Source: Promethearchaeota archaeon
GTDB lineage: Archaea > Asgardarchaeota > Lokiarchaeia > Sigynarchaeales > SOKP01
NCBI GenBank assembly: GCA_016839905.1
Contig: JAEOTJ010000052.1
Coordinates: forward strand, 1 to 26,109
Direction: 5' to 3'
DNA: 26,109 bases
The stretch's first letter is position 1. Each line of letters begins with the position of its first letter. Positions 17,296 to 25,425 of the stretch are shown here, one piece after another. Both the position numbers and the translations under genes were made by a program. Below the pieces are notes generated by a model. The model saw only the letters and a list, made by a program, of their open reading frames with translations, searched no databases and was not told the DNA's origin.

Positions 17296-19053
17296 ATGGT
17301 TGAATCAGAAAATCTTAAAGAAATCATTCCTACGGGACATGGATTGGCAAGGGCTCTAAAGGAGCACGGAGTTTGTCATGTATTTGGCATTCCTGATGGT
17401 CATACATTAATGTTTTATGATGGAATACTAGCAACTGAGGGGATAGAGCATATTCTTGTCAATGATGAACGCTCAGCGGCATTCGCTGCGGATGCGTATG
17501 CTCGTGTAACGGGAATGTTGGGTGTATGTGATGCGGGAGCTGTGGGTTCTATGAATTTTCCGGTAGCTCTCGCAGAAGCAAAAGGTTCAGCCTCTCCAAT
17601 TTTAGCGATTGTGGGTACTATTAAATCAAAGGATACTCTAAGAAATATTCCTCATGATATAAATGTAAAAGATACTCTTAAACCTATTACAAAATGGACA
17701 GAAAAAATATTAAATGTGGAGAACCTTCCAAGATTTTTATCATATGCAATTAAACAAGCTACAAATAATAAACCTGGACCAGTTGCGTTGGTTATTAGTG
17801 AAGATATCATTGCTTCAAAACAGCTAAGATTGAAACATTTTATACCAAAAGTCAAAGTGTCATATTCTTTAAATAGCTATCGTACAACTCCAGCAAGAAG
17901 CGAAATAGAAAATGCTGTCAGATTAATAAGGTTAGCAAAACAACCTGCCATTTTTGCAGGGGGAGGTGCTATACTCTCTGGAGCATTTCAAGAAATTTCA
18001 GACCTTGCAAGAATTTTAAGAGCACCGGTATTTTCAACAATATCCGGTAAAGGAATTATGGTTCAAAATGAGAATCCAGAAGAAAATTTGTATTTTGGAA
18101 CGGTTGGACTTTTTGGAGAAAAACCAAATCATTTGTTTCTTAGGCGCAAAGCTGATTTATTACTTGTTATAGGCAATAGATTAACAGAAGATGATACTGC
18201 TAACTTTAAATATCCAGATCAAAGAATAAAAATGATTCAAATAGATAATAATCCTGAAGAAATCGGACTTTCCTATAAACCATTAGGGATAATAGGAGAT
18301 CCTAAAGCCACCGTTTTCGAATTAATTGATAAATTTCGTCTTATATCCATTGTTAAAGCTGAAAATGTAAAAGAAATACTCGCTAATAGAGAGAAAAATT
18401 TAGAATGGTTACGAGAAGAGCATCAAATATATAGACAAAGAGATACAGAAAAATGGATTGATAGTGAACCTATCAAACCACAAAGGATATTAAAAGCGAT
18501 TTCTGATAATTTAACTGGAGATGACTATTTAGTAACGGATGCTAGTGCTAGTTCTCGTTGGATTGGCGCATACTTTCCTGTTAAAAGTTTAGGAAGGCAT
18601 ATTATTACTCCACGTGGAGTTGGTCCAACAGGATTTGGAGTAGGAGCTTTAATAGGAACTTGTATAGCTGCAGATATGCTTCATGGTAAAACTAAAAATG
18701 TAAAAAAAGTTCTTTTTACTGGTGATGGAGGATTAATGAATGGTGGGATAAATGAGTTCGAAACACTGGTGAAATTAGGACTAGATTGTACAATAGTTAT
18801 TATCAACAATTCCTCCTTAGGATTTATAAAATTTGGCCAAACATTTTTATGCGGAAAAAGGTATTACAATACAGATCGACCTCAGACCAATTTTGCTAAA
18901 TTAACAGAAGCATTTGGAGGAAAAGGAATAAGAGTAGAAAAGCTTGCTGATCTGGATAATGAAATAAAAGAAGCAATTAATTCTAAAGGATTTAATTTAG
19001 TTGACGTGGTCGTGGATCCTCAAGAAATCCTCCCACCGAATTTTTATTTTTGA
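17296..19053 (+). CDS. Thiamine-diphosphate-dependent enzyme of the acetolactate synthase/pyruvate oxidase superfamily
   Basis: I took the ATG at 17296 (585 aa); a TTG three codons upstream is in frame but adds nothing. The three-domain layout (Pyr, central, PP) is clear. The ThDP-activating glutamate is Glu58 in NDERSAAFAADAYARVTG. The C-terminal ThDP/metal-binding motif runs from GDGG at 476 to INN at 505. The usual GPGATN loop after the first strand is replaced by GAVGSMN (81-87), so it is probably not a canonical acetolactate synthase. No regulatory ilvN subunit gene lies nearby. Related family activities include decarboxylases, carboligases and hydrolases of 2-keto acids or cyclic diones. 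It has its own upstream spacer and is followed by a hairpin; the cytoplasmic pathway is unknown but may connect with the flanking aldolase and kinase. Confidence 0.85.
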   Translation: MVESENLKEIIPTGHGLARALKEHGVCHVFGIPDGHTLMFYDGILATEGIEHILVNDERSAAFAADAYARVTGMLGVCDAGAVGSMNFPVALAEAKGSASPILAIVGTIKSKDTLRNIPHDINVKDTLKPITKWTEKILNVENLPRFLSYAIKQATNNKPGPVALVISEDIIASKQLRLKHFIPKVKVSYSLNSYRTTPARSEIENAVRLIRLAKQPAIFAGGGAILSGAFQEISDLARILRAPVFSTISGKGIMVQNENPEENLYFGTVGLFGEKPNHLFLRRKADLLLVIGNRLTEDDTANFKYPDQRIKMIQIDNNPEEIGLSYKPLGIIGDPKATVFELIDKFRLISIVKAENVKEILANREKNLEWLREEHQIYRQRDTEKWIDSEPIKPQRILKAISDNLTGDDYLVTDASASSRWIGAYFPVKSLGRHIITPRGVGPTGFGVGALIGTCIAADMLHGKTKNVKKVLFTGDGGLMNGGINEFETLVKLGLDCTIVIINNSSLGFIKFGQTFLCGKRYYNTDRPQTNFAKLTEAFGGKGIRVEKLADLDNEIKEAINSKGFNLVDVVVDPQEILPPNFYF

Positions 19054-19070
19054 AATGCGAGTATTATGTG

Positions 19071-19101
19071 TTTTTTAAAAGAATTTTAAAAAAAAAAAAA
19101 A
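19071..19101. terminator. Hairpin and A/T tract between convergent genes
   Basis: Directly after the ThDP-enzyme gene, TTTTTTAAAA and TTTTAAAAAA form a perfect 10-bp inverted repeat around the loop GAA (19071-19093). An A-run continues to 19101. Read on the minus strand, the run is a 14-T tract shortly after the stop of the short minus-strand ORF. It may terminate both transcripts. The length of the homopolymer should be treated with care because such tracts are prone to sequencing error. Confidence 0.45.
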
Positions 19102-19109
19102 TATTCAAC

Positions 19110-19319
19110 TTACCGTTTGATAAGATGATAAATCCGTATATTACCAGAAGTCTCCGCAAAAAGTATCTCAAATCCATTCTTTGTGCAGTAATCTTCAACA
19201 TATTTCAGAATATTAGGACCCAAACCCTTTTTCTCATATTCTACCTTTTTATAGTCTGAAGAACTAAGATGGCCTAAAGTACGTGCCATCATATTGATGG
19301 TAATTGTTTCTAACTTCAC
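19110..19319 (-). CDS. Short GNAT acetyltransferase-like fragment, possibly a remnant
   Basis: 69 codons beginning with GTG at 19319; ATG codons at positions 10 and 11 are alternatives. The stretch EKKGLGPNILKYVEDYCTKNG followed by FAETSGN resembles motif A of GNAT N-acetyltransferases. There the R/Q-x-x-G-x-G loop binds the acetyl-CoA pyrophosphate and is followed by a helix and a strand. The usual family domain is about 150 residues, so the N-terminal half and the strand-rich end are missing. It stops just before a 14-T tract (minus strand), and the sequence upstream is A/T homopolymer-rich with no further homology visible. It could be a degraded gene or a genuine small protein; expression is not shown by sequence. 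This resemblance is by eye only. Confidence 0.42.
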   Translation of the reverse strand: MKLETITINMMARTLGHLSSSDYKKVEYEKKGLGPNILKYVEDYCTKNGFEILFAETSGNIRIYHLIKR

Positions 19320-19461
19320 TTTAAATCACATTTTTATTTATTTTTTTTTTTTGAGTAATTCAATTTTAGTATTAAAAACATTTAATTCTATATTTTTATA
19401 GTGATTTTTAACAATTATGTTAAAATAAAAAATTAATAATGGGTTAGATATTTAAATAATT

Positions 19462-21087
19462 ATGTCTGATTTTAAAGAAAAATATATACTCGCAATTGAT
19501 CATGGTACTTCAGGGCCTAAACCAGCAATTATCTCAACCAAAGGAAAGGTAATAGAATGGATTTTAAAAGAAGTTCCATTATATATTCCCGAGCCAGGTG
19601 GTGCGGAGCAGAACCCAAGAGATTGGTGGGATGGATTTCTTGAAGGTGCAAAAGATATTCTTGCGAAAAGTTCTGTCCCCGTGGAAGATATTATAGGGAT
19701 TTGTAATACTAGCCAATGGAGCTCCATTGTTCCAGTGGATGAAAATGGTAATCCTTTAATGAATTGTATCTTGTGGATGGACACGCGCGGAGCAGAACAA
19801 GTAAAAAATTTTAATAAGGGCATTCTAAAAGTTACAGGATATAATCCAATTAAAATGCTGAGTTTTTTAAGAAGAACTGGAGGAGGACCTGCCTTACACG
19901 GTAAAGATTCCATTGCCCATATAATGTGGATAAAAGAAAAACGCCCTGAAATCTATAATAAGACCTATAAGTTCTTAGAACCTCAAGATTATATGAATTA
20001 TAAGCTAACAGGTAAGTTTGCAACTTCTGAGGCTACTATTAATATGCATTGGCTCACTGATATAAGAGATATCAATAATGTTCAATATTCACAGAAATTA
20101 ATTAAAAAAATAAAACTAGACCCAAATAAGCTTCCTGAGATTAAAAAGACAACAGATATTTTAGGACGAATTACAAGAGAAGTTTCAGGAAAACTTGGAT
20201 TAAATCCAGATACAAGCGTCATAATGGGGGCCCCAGACCTGCATACCGCTGCAATTGGCTCTGGAGCTGTTAGAGATTATGAAACTCATTTTTGTATTGG
20301 AACTTCGGATTGGATGGTTTGTCATGTTCCATTTAAAAAGACATCAGTTATTAATCAGGTAGCGAGTGCTCCATCTGGAATTCCAGGAAGGTATTTCACC
20401 ATTAATGACCAAGAGATTGCGGGTGGTGCTTTAAGCTTTCTAAGAGATAAAATCTTATATCACAAGGATGAATTATTGACAGAGGCAGACGTACCGGATG
20501 TATATAAAATCTTCGATAAAATGGTAGAAAGAACACCTCCAGGATCTAATAAGCTAATTTTCACACCTTGGCTCTTTGGAGAACGATCTCCTGTTGATGA
20601 TCACACGGTTCGCGGAGGAATATACAATATATCGCTAAATACAACCCGAGAGCATTTGATCAGAGCTGTATTTGAAGGAGTAGCATATAATTTGAAATGG
20701 TTGTTAAATGCAATTGAGAAATTTGTTAAAAAAGGTGTGAAAAAAGAGAAACCAGAGCAAATTCAAAATGGAAAGATAATTCCAGACCTGATTATCATTG
20801 GAGGGGGTGCTAAAAGTGATATTTGGTGTCAAATTTTTGCTGATGTAATGAATAGAATAATTAGACAAATCAAGAATCCAATTCAAGTAAATGCTAGAGG
20901 TGCTGCCTTCATAGCATCTGTTGCATTAGGATATATTGAATGGGATGACATTCCAGACCTTATTGAATATGAAAATGTTTTTGAACCTAATCCTGAAAAT
21001 AGAGAGCTTTATGACAACCTTTTTCGTGAATTTTTAAACATTTATAAAAAAATGCGTAAAATTTATGAGAGATTAAACAAAAAATAG
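19462..21087 (+). CDS. FGGY-family carbohydrate kinase (xylulokinase-like)
   Basis: 541 residues, ATG start, normal length for FGGY sugar kinases, which phosphorylate a sugar or polyol with ATP in the cytoplasm. Visible motifs: N-terminal phosphate loop AIDHGTSGPKPAIIS (11-25), ILWMDTRG (103-110), the catalytic-base aspartate Asp259 in GAPDLHTAAIGSGA, the GTSDW segment (280-284), GERSPVDDHTVRGG (373-386), and the adenosine-binding GGGAKSDIWCQIFADV (447-462). The overall form is nearer xylulokinase/fuculokinase-type members than glycerol kinase, but substrate cannot be fixed. A class II aldolase in the same block would be a natural next step after phosphorylation of a ketose. The gene has a separate 5' spacer and ends before a hairpin-rich region. 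Confidence 0.87.
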   Translation: MSDFKEKYILAIDHGTSGPKPAIISTKGKVIEWILKEVPLYIPEPGGAEQNPRDWWDGFLEGAKDILAKSSVPVEDIIGICNTSQWSSIVPVDENGNPLMNCILWMDTRGAEQVKNFNKGILKVTGYNPIKMLSFLRRTGGGPALHGKDSIAHIMWIKEKRPEIYNKTYKFLEPQDYMNYKLTGKFATSEATINMHWLTDIRDINNVQYSQKLIKKIKLDPNKLPEIKKTTDILGRITREVSGKLGLNPDTSVIMGAPDLHTAAIGSGAVRDYETHFCIGTSDWMVCHVPFKKTSVINQVASAPSGIPGRYFTINDQEIAGGALSFLRDKILYHKDELLTEADVPDVYKIFDKMVERTPPGSNKLIFTPWLFGERSPVDDHTVRGGIYNISLNTTREHLIRAVFEGVAYNLKWLLNAIEKFVKKGVKKEKPEQIQNGKIIPDLIIIGGGAKSDIWCQIFADVMNRIIRQIKNPIQVNARGAAFIASVALGYIEWDDIPDLIEYENVFEPNPENRELYDNLFREFLNIYKKMRKIYERLNKK

Positions 21088-21336
21088 CAAAAACTAAGGT
21101 ATATGACTCAATAAGTAAGTACTATATATATCATTTTAGTAGATGTGAAGTATTATACAAAAAGAAAAGAGTTCAATGGAGATGTAATTTATTATTAAAA
21201 GGAAAACCTCAAAAATTTGATATGTTTTTGTAGGTTTAACTTATTTTTAAGTTAATAAGAATTATTTTTATTATTATTACCTTATTTTTTAATAATTACC
21301 TTATTTTTTATTAATTTAAAGAGGATTTGATAGAAG
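21088..21336 (+). promoter_or_regulatory. 249-bp spacer before purS: two adjoining hairpins and a 19-bp tandem repeat
   Basis: The first hairpin (21204-21237) has arms AAACCTCAAAAA and TTTTTGTAGGTTT, 12 pairs with one bulge and a nine-base loop. The second (21236-21255) is a perfect TTAACTTA-TTTT-TAAGTTAA stem sharing two bases with the first. Then ATTACCTTATTTTTTA occurs twice, at 21276-21291 and 21295-21310, a 19-bp period. The hairpins may terminate the kinase transcript or act in the leader of the purine operon. A GAGG at 21321-21324 lies 12 bases before the TTG start of purS. No known riboswitch was recognised. Confidence 0.45.
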
Positions 21337-21606
21337 TTGAGCAAAGATAATTGGACCACCGAGCTTATAATTCAGAACAAGAAAGCAGCTCGTGATCCTG
21401 TTGGTACAACAATACAACGTGATTTACTAGCGAAAAAAGGATATGATATGGTTTCAAACGTAAGAAGTGGTCAATACTTAAGAATTTATTTAAGCGCTGA
21501 GAGTGAAGAGCAAGCTACAAAAATCGTGGATAAGATGTGCAATGAATTAAGGATTTTCAATCCAGTTACTCAAGATTTAGAAATATTAAAAGTTACCAAG
21601 CAATAG
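21337..21606 (+). CDS. purS: Phosphoribosylformylglycinamidine synthase subunit PurS
   Basis: 89 residues, the usual size for PurS. This small subunit bridges PurL and PurQ in the three-part FGAM synthase of archaea and many Gram-positives (FGAR + ATP + glutamine to FGAM). The start is TTG: an in-frame TAG lies just upstream at 21331 and the next in-frame ATG would remove most of the protein. Typical features are the N-terminal strand ELIIQNKKAARDPVGTTIQRDLL, the G-Y/V-N/R segment (SNVRSGQYLRIYL), and the C-terminal helix with MCNELRIFNPV, as in PurS dimers. It is followed after 11 bp by purQ, and the three genes form an evident operon. The TTG start may lower translation relative to partners, which is inference. 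Confidence 0.92.
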   Translation: MSKDNWTTELIIQNKKAARDPVGTTIQRDLLAKKGYDMVSNVRSGQYLRIYLSAESEEQATKIVDKMCNELRIFNPVTQDLEILKVTKQ

Positions 21607-21617
21607 TAATCATAACA

Positions 21618-22322
21618 ATGAAAATAGCAGTTATTCAATTTCCGGGCTCTAATTGCGATTTAGATACAATTCATGTCTTAAATAATGTAATTGGTATCGA
21701 AGCAAGTTTAATTTGGCATAATCATTTTAAGGAAAAGGATTTTGATGGAGTTATTCTTCCGGGAGGATTCTCATTTGGAGATTATTTAAGATCAGGTATT
21801 ATTGCCGCGCATAGTCCTTCAATAGATGAGGCAAGAATAATGTTAAAGGATGGCAGACCCATCATAGGGATATGTAATGGATTTCAAATATTAGCGGAAG
21901 CCCAATTTCTTCCAGGTGCTCTATTAAGAAACGATTCTTTAAAATTTATTTGTAAATGGGTAAATATTAAGGTAGAAAATAATAAAACAGCCTTCACAAA
22001 TAAAATGATATTAGGTGATATTCTTGCCATACCTATTGCCCATGGAGAAGGGAGATATTTTACTGATAATCTCAAAGAACTAGAAGAAAATGACCAGATA
22101 GTATTCAAATATACAAATGAAAAAGGTGAAATCACTCAAGAAGATAATCCAAATGGCTCTCAAGAAAGTATAGCAGGAGTTTGTAACCTTGAACGTAATT
22201 GTATAGGATTAATGCCTCATCCTGAAAGAGCTTCTGAAGCCATTCTTAGTCCTAAAGGTACTACACACGGGAAACTATTTTTTGAATCAATGGTAAGTTT
22301 TATTAAAAAGGAGGGTTCCTAA
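21618..22322 (+). CDS. purQ: Phosphoribosylformylglycinamidine synthase, glutaminase subunit PurQ
   Basis: 234 residues, ATG start. Class I glutamine amidotransferase that releases ammonia for PurL in step four of de novo purine synthesis. The triad is visible: nucleophile Cys86 in GICNGFQILAE, with His201 and Glu203 in MPHPERA. The oxyanion-side LPGGFSFGDYLRSG motif (48-60) is characteristic of PurQ. The stop codon TAA shares its last base with the ATG of purL (TAATG), indicating translational coupling. A GGAGGG stretch inside the 3' end (about 22311-22316) can serve as the purL ribosome binding site. Length and motifs are complete. Confidence 0.95.
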   Translation: MKIAVIQFPGSNCDLDTIHVLNNVIGIEASLIWHNHFKEKDFDGVILPGGFSFGDYLRSGIIAAHSPSIDEARIMLKDGRPIIGICNGFQILAEAQFLPGALLRNDSLKFICKWVNIKVENNKTAFTNKMILGDILAIPIAHGEGRYFTDNLKELEENDQIVFKYTNEKGEITQEDNPNGSQESIAGVCNLERNCIGLMPHPERASEAILSPKGTTHGKLFFESMVSFIKKEGS

Positions 22323-24568
22323 TGCCAAAAGTAAATCTTGAAGGTAATGAGATTGATGTTGATCTAACCGAAGAAGAAATAAAATGGATTAAGGATACCT
22401 TGAATAGGGATCCCTCAATAACAGAGATCGGGATGTTCGATGTCATGCATAGCGAACATTGTTCTTATAAGTCATCACGACCTAAACTCAAACTATTTGA
22501 GGATGCTGAGAAGAATTACGACTACGTGTTAGCTGGTCCCGGAGAGGATGCAGGTGTTATCGATATCGGAGATGGATATGCTCTAGCGTTCAGAATTGAA
22601 TCTCATAATCATCCTTCTGCTATTGAACCTTATCATGGGGCCGCCACGGGAATTGGAGGGATTATCAGAGATGTTTTATGCATGGGTGTTCGACCAATTG
22701 CTCTACTTGACCCGCTAAGATTTGGGACTTTAAAAGGAAATCCGCATTCACAGTGGTTATTTAAATATGTCGTAAAAGGCATAGCTGACTATGGAAATTG
22801 CACTGGAATACCTACAATTGGCGGAGAGGTTGAGTTTGATAAGAGTTTTGAGAGTAACTGCTTAGTTAATGTTGCTTGTATTGGATTAGGGACAATAGAA
22901 GACTTTAAACACGCTCCAAGTAAAGCATATAATCCTGGAGATTATGTAATTCTAATGGGAGGCTCAACTGGGAGAGATGGAATTCATGGTGTGACTTTTG
23001 CGTCTCGAACTTTAACTGAAATGTCAGAAGCAGATAGACCTGCAGTTCAAATTGGCGATCCATTCACCAAGAAAATGATAATTGAAGCAACAATAGAAGC
23101 TATTAAAACGGGATTTGTAAGAGGACTAAAAGATCTTGGAGGAGGGGGGTTGTCTTGCGCGTTAAGTGAACTCACGGGTGATGGAGGTACAGGAGCTAAA
23201 ATTGACATGTCAAAAATCTTTACAAGAGAACCCGGAATGAATTCCTTTGAAATAATGCTTTCAGAATCCCAAGAAAGAATGGCTTTTATAGTAAAACCTG
23301 AAGGATTAGAAAATATCTTAGAAATTTTTAGAAAATTTGAAACGCCTCATGCGGTAATTGGTCAAACTGATGATTCAAAAGTATTAAAGGTCCTTGATGG
23401 TGATAAACTCGTGGTAAATCTCCCTGCAACATCATTATCAGATGCACCACCTATTGTACGTGAGGAAAGACGTCCAGAATATTTAGATGAATTACTTTCT
23501 CAGAAAGCTCCAGAACCTACATTAGGTTTGGATGAGATAATTTACAAATTAATTGCCTCAGAAAATATTTGCAGTAAAGAATGGATTTATAGGCAATATG
23601 ATCACGAAGTTGGTGTGAGATCGGTAATTAAGTGTGGAGAGGGAGATTCGGGAGTTTTAAGGATTATTGGTACGGATAAATTCCTGGCAGCAAGCGTGGG
23701 AATTAATTCAAAGCATTGTTATCTTGATCCATACGAAGGAGCTAAAGAAGGACTGGTAGAAATCTGTGGAAATGTAATTGCTAATGGAGCAAAACCTTTA
23801 GCTATGGTTAATTGCTGCAATTTTGGCAATCCACAAGTTCCAGAATCTTTTTGGTATTTCTCTCATGCGGTTAGAGGTATGGCAGATATCTGTAGGGAAA
23901 TAAAAATGCCCATAGTTGGAGGAAATGTTTCCTTTTATAATGAAGATGAAGTTAAGAATACAACAATTAAGGCTACACCTGTAATTATGATTGTAGGGAT
24001 TATAGAAGGTCAAGAAAATATCATTACTCAACCATTTAAACAAGCTGGAAATGATATTTTTCTAATAGGAGAAACTAAAGCAGAATTAGGTGGATCAGAA
24101 TATCATTCAGTTATTCATGATTTAGAAGGGGGAACCCCACCTAAAGTTGATGAGAAAAAAATAAAAGCTATATGGGATTTCATTTTTGAATTATATCAAA
24201 ATAACTTAGTGAAAGCTAATCACGATGTAAATAAGGGCGGTTTTATCATTACAATTGCCGAGATGTGCTTTAAAAATATGATTGGAGCGGATTTAGATCT
24301 AAATGGTTGTTATGATGAGGATCTTAGAGATGACGAGGTTTTATTTAGTGAGTCTGCGGGAAGATTTATAATTGAAACGTCTCCCAAACATCATGATAAA
24401 ATCATTGAAATCAGTAAAAAATTTGAGATTAATGTTAAAAATATTGGAGTTTTAAAATCTAATCCAGAAATAACAATTACTGGTTTAAAAAGTAAGGATA
24501 TAAAACTTGATTTGAAAAAATTAAAACAGGATTTTGAATCGACTATTCCGAATCTAATGGAAATTTAA
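22322..24568 (+). CDS. purL: Phosphoribosylformylglycinamidine synthase subunit PurL (small type)
   Basis: 748 residues, the normal length of small PurL, which joins FGAR and ammonia with ATP to form FGAM. Key segments: SEHCSYKSSRPKLK (44-57) with the conserved His46, ESHNHPSAIEPYHGAATGIGG (93-113) for nucleotide and metal binding, and the LGGGGLSCALSEL helix-loop. A second half-repeat holds HEVGVRSVIKCGEGDSGV, and GGNVSFYNE near 535-543 is a typical PurL signature. It lacks the glutaminase domain of large PurL, consistent with separate purS and purQ upstream. The start overlaps the purQ stop by one base. A 150-bp spacer with operator-like repeats separates it from the PadR gene, so it probably ends the operon. 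Confidence 0.95.
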   Translation: MPKVNLEGNEIDVDLTEEEIKWIKDTLNRDPSITEIGMFDVMHSEHCSYKSSRPKLKLFEDAEKNYDYVLAGPGEDAGVIDIGDGYALAFRIESHNHPSAIEPYHGAATGIGGIIRDVLCMGVRPIALLDPLRFGTLKGNPHSQWLFKYVVKGIADYGNCTGIPTIGGEVEFDKSFESNCLVNVACIGLGTIEDFKHAPSKAYNPGDYVILMGGSTGRDGIHGVTFASRTLTEMSEADRPAVQIGDPFTKKMIIEATIEAIKTGFVRGLKDLGGGGLSCALSELTGDGGTGAKIDMSKIFTREPGMNSFEIMLSESQERMAFIVKPEGLENILEIFRKFETPHAVIGQTDDSKVLKVLDGDKLVVNLPATSLSDAPPIVREERRPEYLDELLSQKAPEPTLGLDEIIYKLIASENICSKEWIYRQYDHEVGVRSVIKCGEGDSGVLRIIGTDKFLAASVGINSKHCYLDPYEGAKEGLVEICGNVIANGAKPLAMVNCCNFGNPQVPESFWYFSHAVRGMADICREIKMPIVGGNVSFYNEDEVKNTTIKATPVIMIVGIIEGQENIITQPFKQAGNDIFLIGETKAELGGSEYHSVIHDLEGGTPPKVDEKKIKAIWDFIFELYQNNLVKANHDVNKGGFIITIAEMCFKNMIGADLDLNGCYDEDLRDDEVLFSESAGRFIIETSPKHHDKIIEISKKFEINVKNIGVLKSNPEITITGLKSKDIKLDLKKLKQDFESTIPNLMEI

Positions 24569-24617
24569 AAAATTTAAATTATTTTTTAACTTCACTTCAA
24601 ACACGATTTTAAATGAG

Positions 24618-24718
24618 TGTTCGAATTTCGATATATTTTTAAATGTTAATTTCTATTATTTTATTAATGTTCGATCTTCGATATATTTTATATCGATCAA
24701 ATTAAAAGGAATTTTAAA
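24618..24718 (+). promoter_or_regulatory. Operator/promoter of the PadR gene: two direct repeats and a palindrome over the TATA box
   Basis: Two 22-bp direct repeats, differing at two positions, start 50 bp apart at 24618 and 24668. Each reads TGTTCGA, two variable bases, then TTCGATATATTTT. The second runs into a perfect palindrome TCGATATATTTTATATCGA (24678-24696; 8-bp arms, 3-bp centre) that overlaps the likely TATA box. An AAAAGGA at 24704-24710 sits eight bases before the ATG and can act as ribosome binding site. A regulator bound here would block TBP, so repression is the simplest reading. The 50-bp spacing is close to five helical turns, which suits cooperative binding. Confidence 0.65.
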
Positions 24719-25372
24719 ATGTTTTTCGGTAAAAAATTCTTCGGGTATCAGGGTAAAACATTATCTGGTTTGGATATTCTGGTTTTATCTATCATTAAAA
24801 ATAAGAGCGATGAGAAAGGGATTTCAGGGTATAAATTGATAAAAGAAATAAACAAATTGTTTGGGGACATGTGGAAAGTCTCAGCCGGAACGATTTATCC
24901 TCTCCTTCAGCGTTTAGATTCTAAAGATTTTGTTGAAATAATTGAGACTGTCGAGAAAAACCGTAACATTAAGTACTATAAAATTACTGTGAGCGGGAAA
25001 GAAAAACTCACTTCAATTTTAGATAACAAGCTCGAAGGGAATTTTTTGAAAGTTTTAGACTATGTAAAAACAGTTATCAGTGGAATTCCCATAACATTCA
25101 AACAAAAATTTGAGGATATGTGTAGTTGCTTTCCATACCATCATAAAAGACATGGTTTTACAATAGATGAAGACATGAATAATGAAAACATCTCAACATT
25201 GAATTTAAATAAAATTGATTTTCAAATTAAAAGGTTAGAGAAAAGGAAAGAACATATGAATGTTGAAATAGAAAAAATCGAAATGAGAATAAAGCAACTC
25301 AAGGAAATTCGCGTTAAATTAGAAAAAAATATGAAAACAATAGAAATCTCCGATGATGAGGAAGATTTTTAA
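24719..25372 (+). CDS. PadR-family transcriptional regulator with C-terminal coiled coil
   Basis: 217 residues, ATG start with AAAAGGA eight bases upstream. The N-terminal winged helix (about 14-100) carries the PadR signature: TLSGLDILVLSII, then GYKLIKEI, and SAGTIYPLLQRLDSKDFV (55-72), followed by the wing KYYKITVSGKEKL. PadR proteins usually bind DNA as dimers and repress, often controlling their own gene. Residues about 164-206 are strongly helical and heptad-like, the expected dimerisation coiled coil. An MCSCFPYHHKRH segment (134-145) with a CxC and three histidines could bind metal or sense redox state. The gene is followed 53 bp later by hsp20 on the same strand, and TGTTCGATC-type words precede both, so hsp20 is the probable target. 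Ligand or signal is unknown. Confidence 0.87.
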   Translation: MFFGKKFFGYQGKTLSGLDILVLSIIKNKSDEKGISGYKLIKEINKLFGDMWKVSAGTIYPLLQRLDSKDFVEIIETVEKNRNIKYYKITVSGKEKLTSILDNKLEGNFLKVLDYVKTVISGIPITFKQKFEDMCSCFPYHHKRHGFTIDEDMNNENISTLNLNKIDFQIKRLEKRKEHMNVEIEKIEMRIKQLKEIRVKLEKNMKTIEISDDEEDF

Positions 25373-25382
25373 GTTTCCAGAC

Positions 25383-25416
25383 GATCGAACACAAATTTAA
25401 ATTAAAAAAAGAGAGG
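25383..25416 (+). promoter_or_regulatory. Operator half-site and ribosome binding site before hsp20
   Basis: GATCGAACA at 25383-25391 is the exact reverse complement of TGTTCGATC in the padR promoter repeat at 24668-24676. It is followed by AAATTTAAATTAAA, which could be a TATA-like element, and by GAGAGG at 25411-25416, nine bases before the hsp20 ATG. Hsp20 may therefore have its own PadR-controlled promoter in addition to readthrough from padR. Confidence 0.5.
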
Positions 25417-25425
25417 TAAGAAAAT

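Noticed and set aside
17296..19053. Assignment as acetolactate synthase large subunit (ilvB)
   Set aside because: The GPGATN loop is replaced, no ilvN or other branched-chain gene is near, and the superfamily has many activities.
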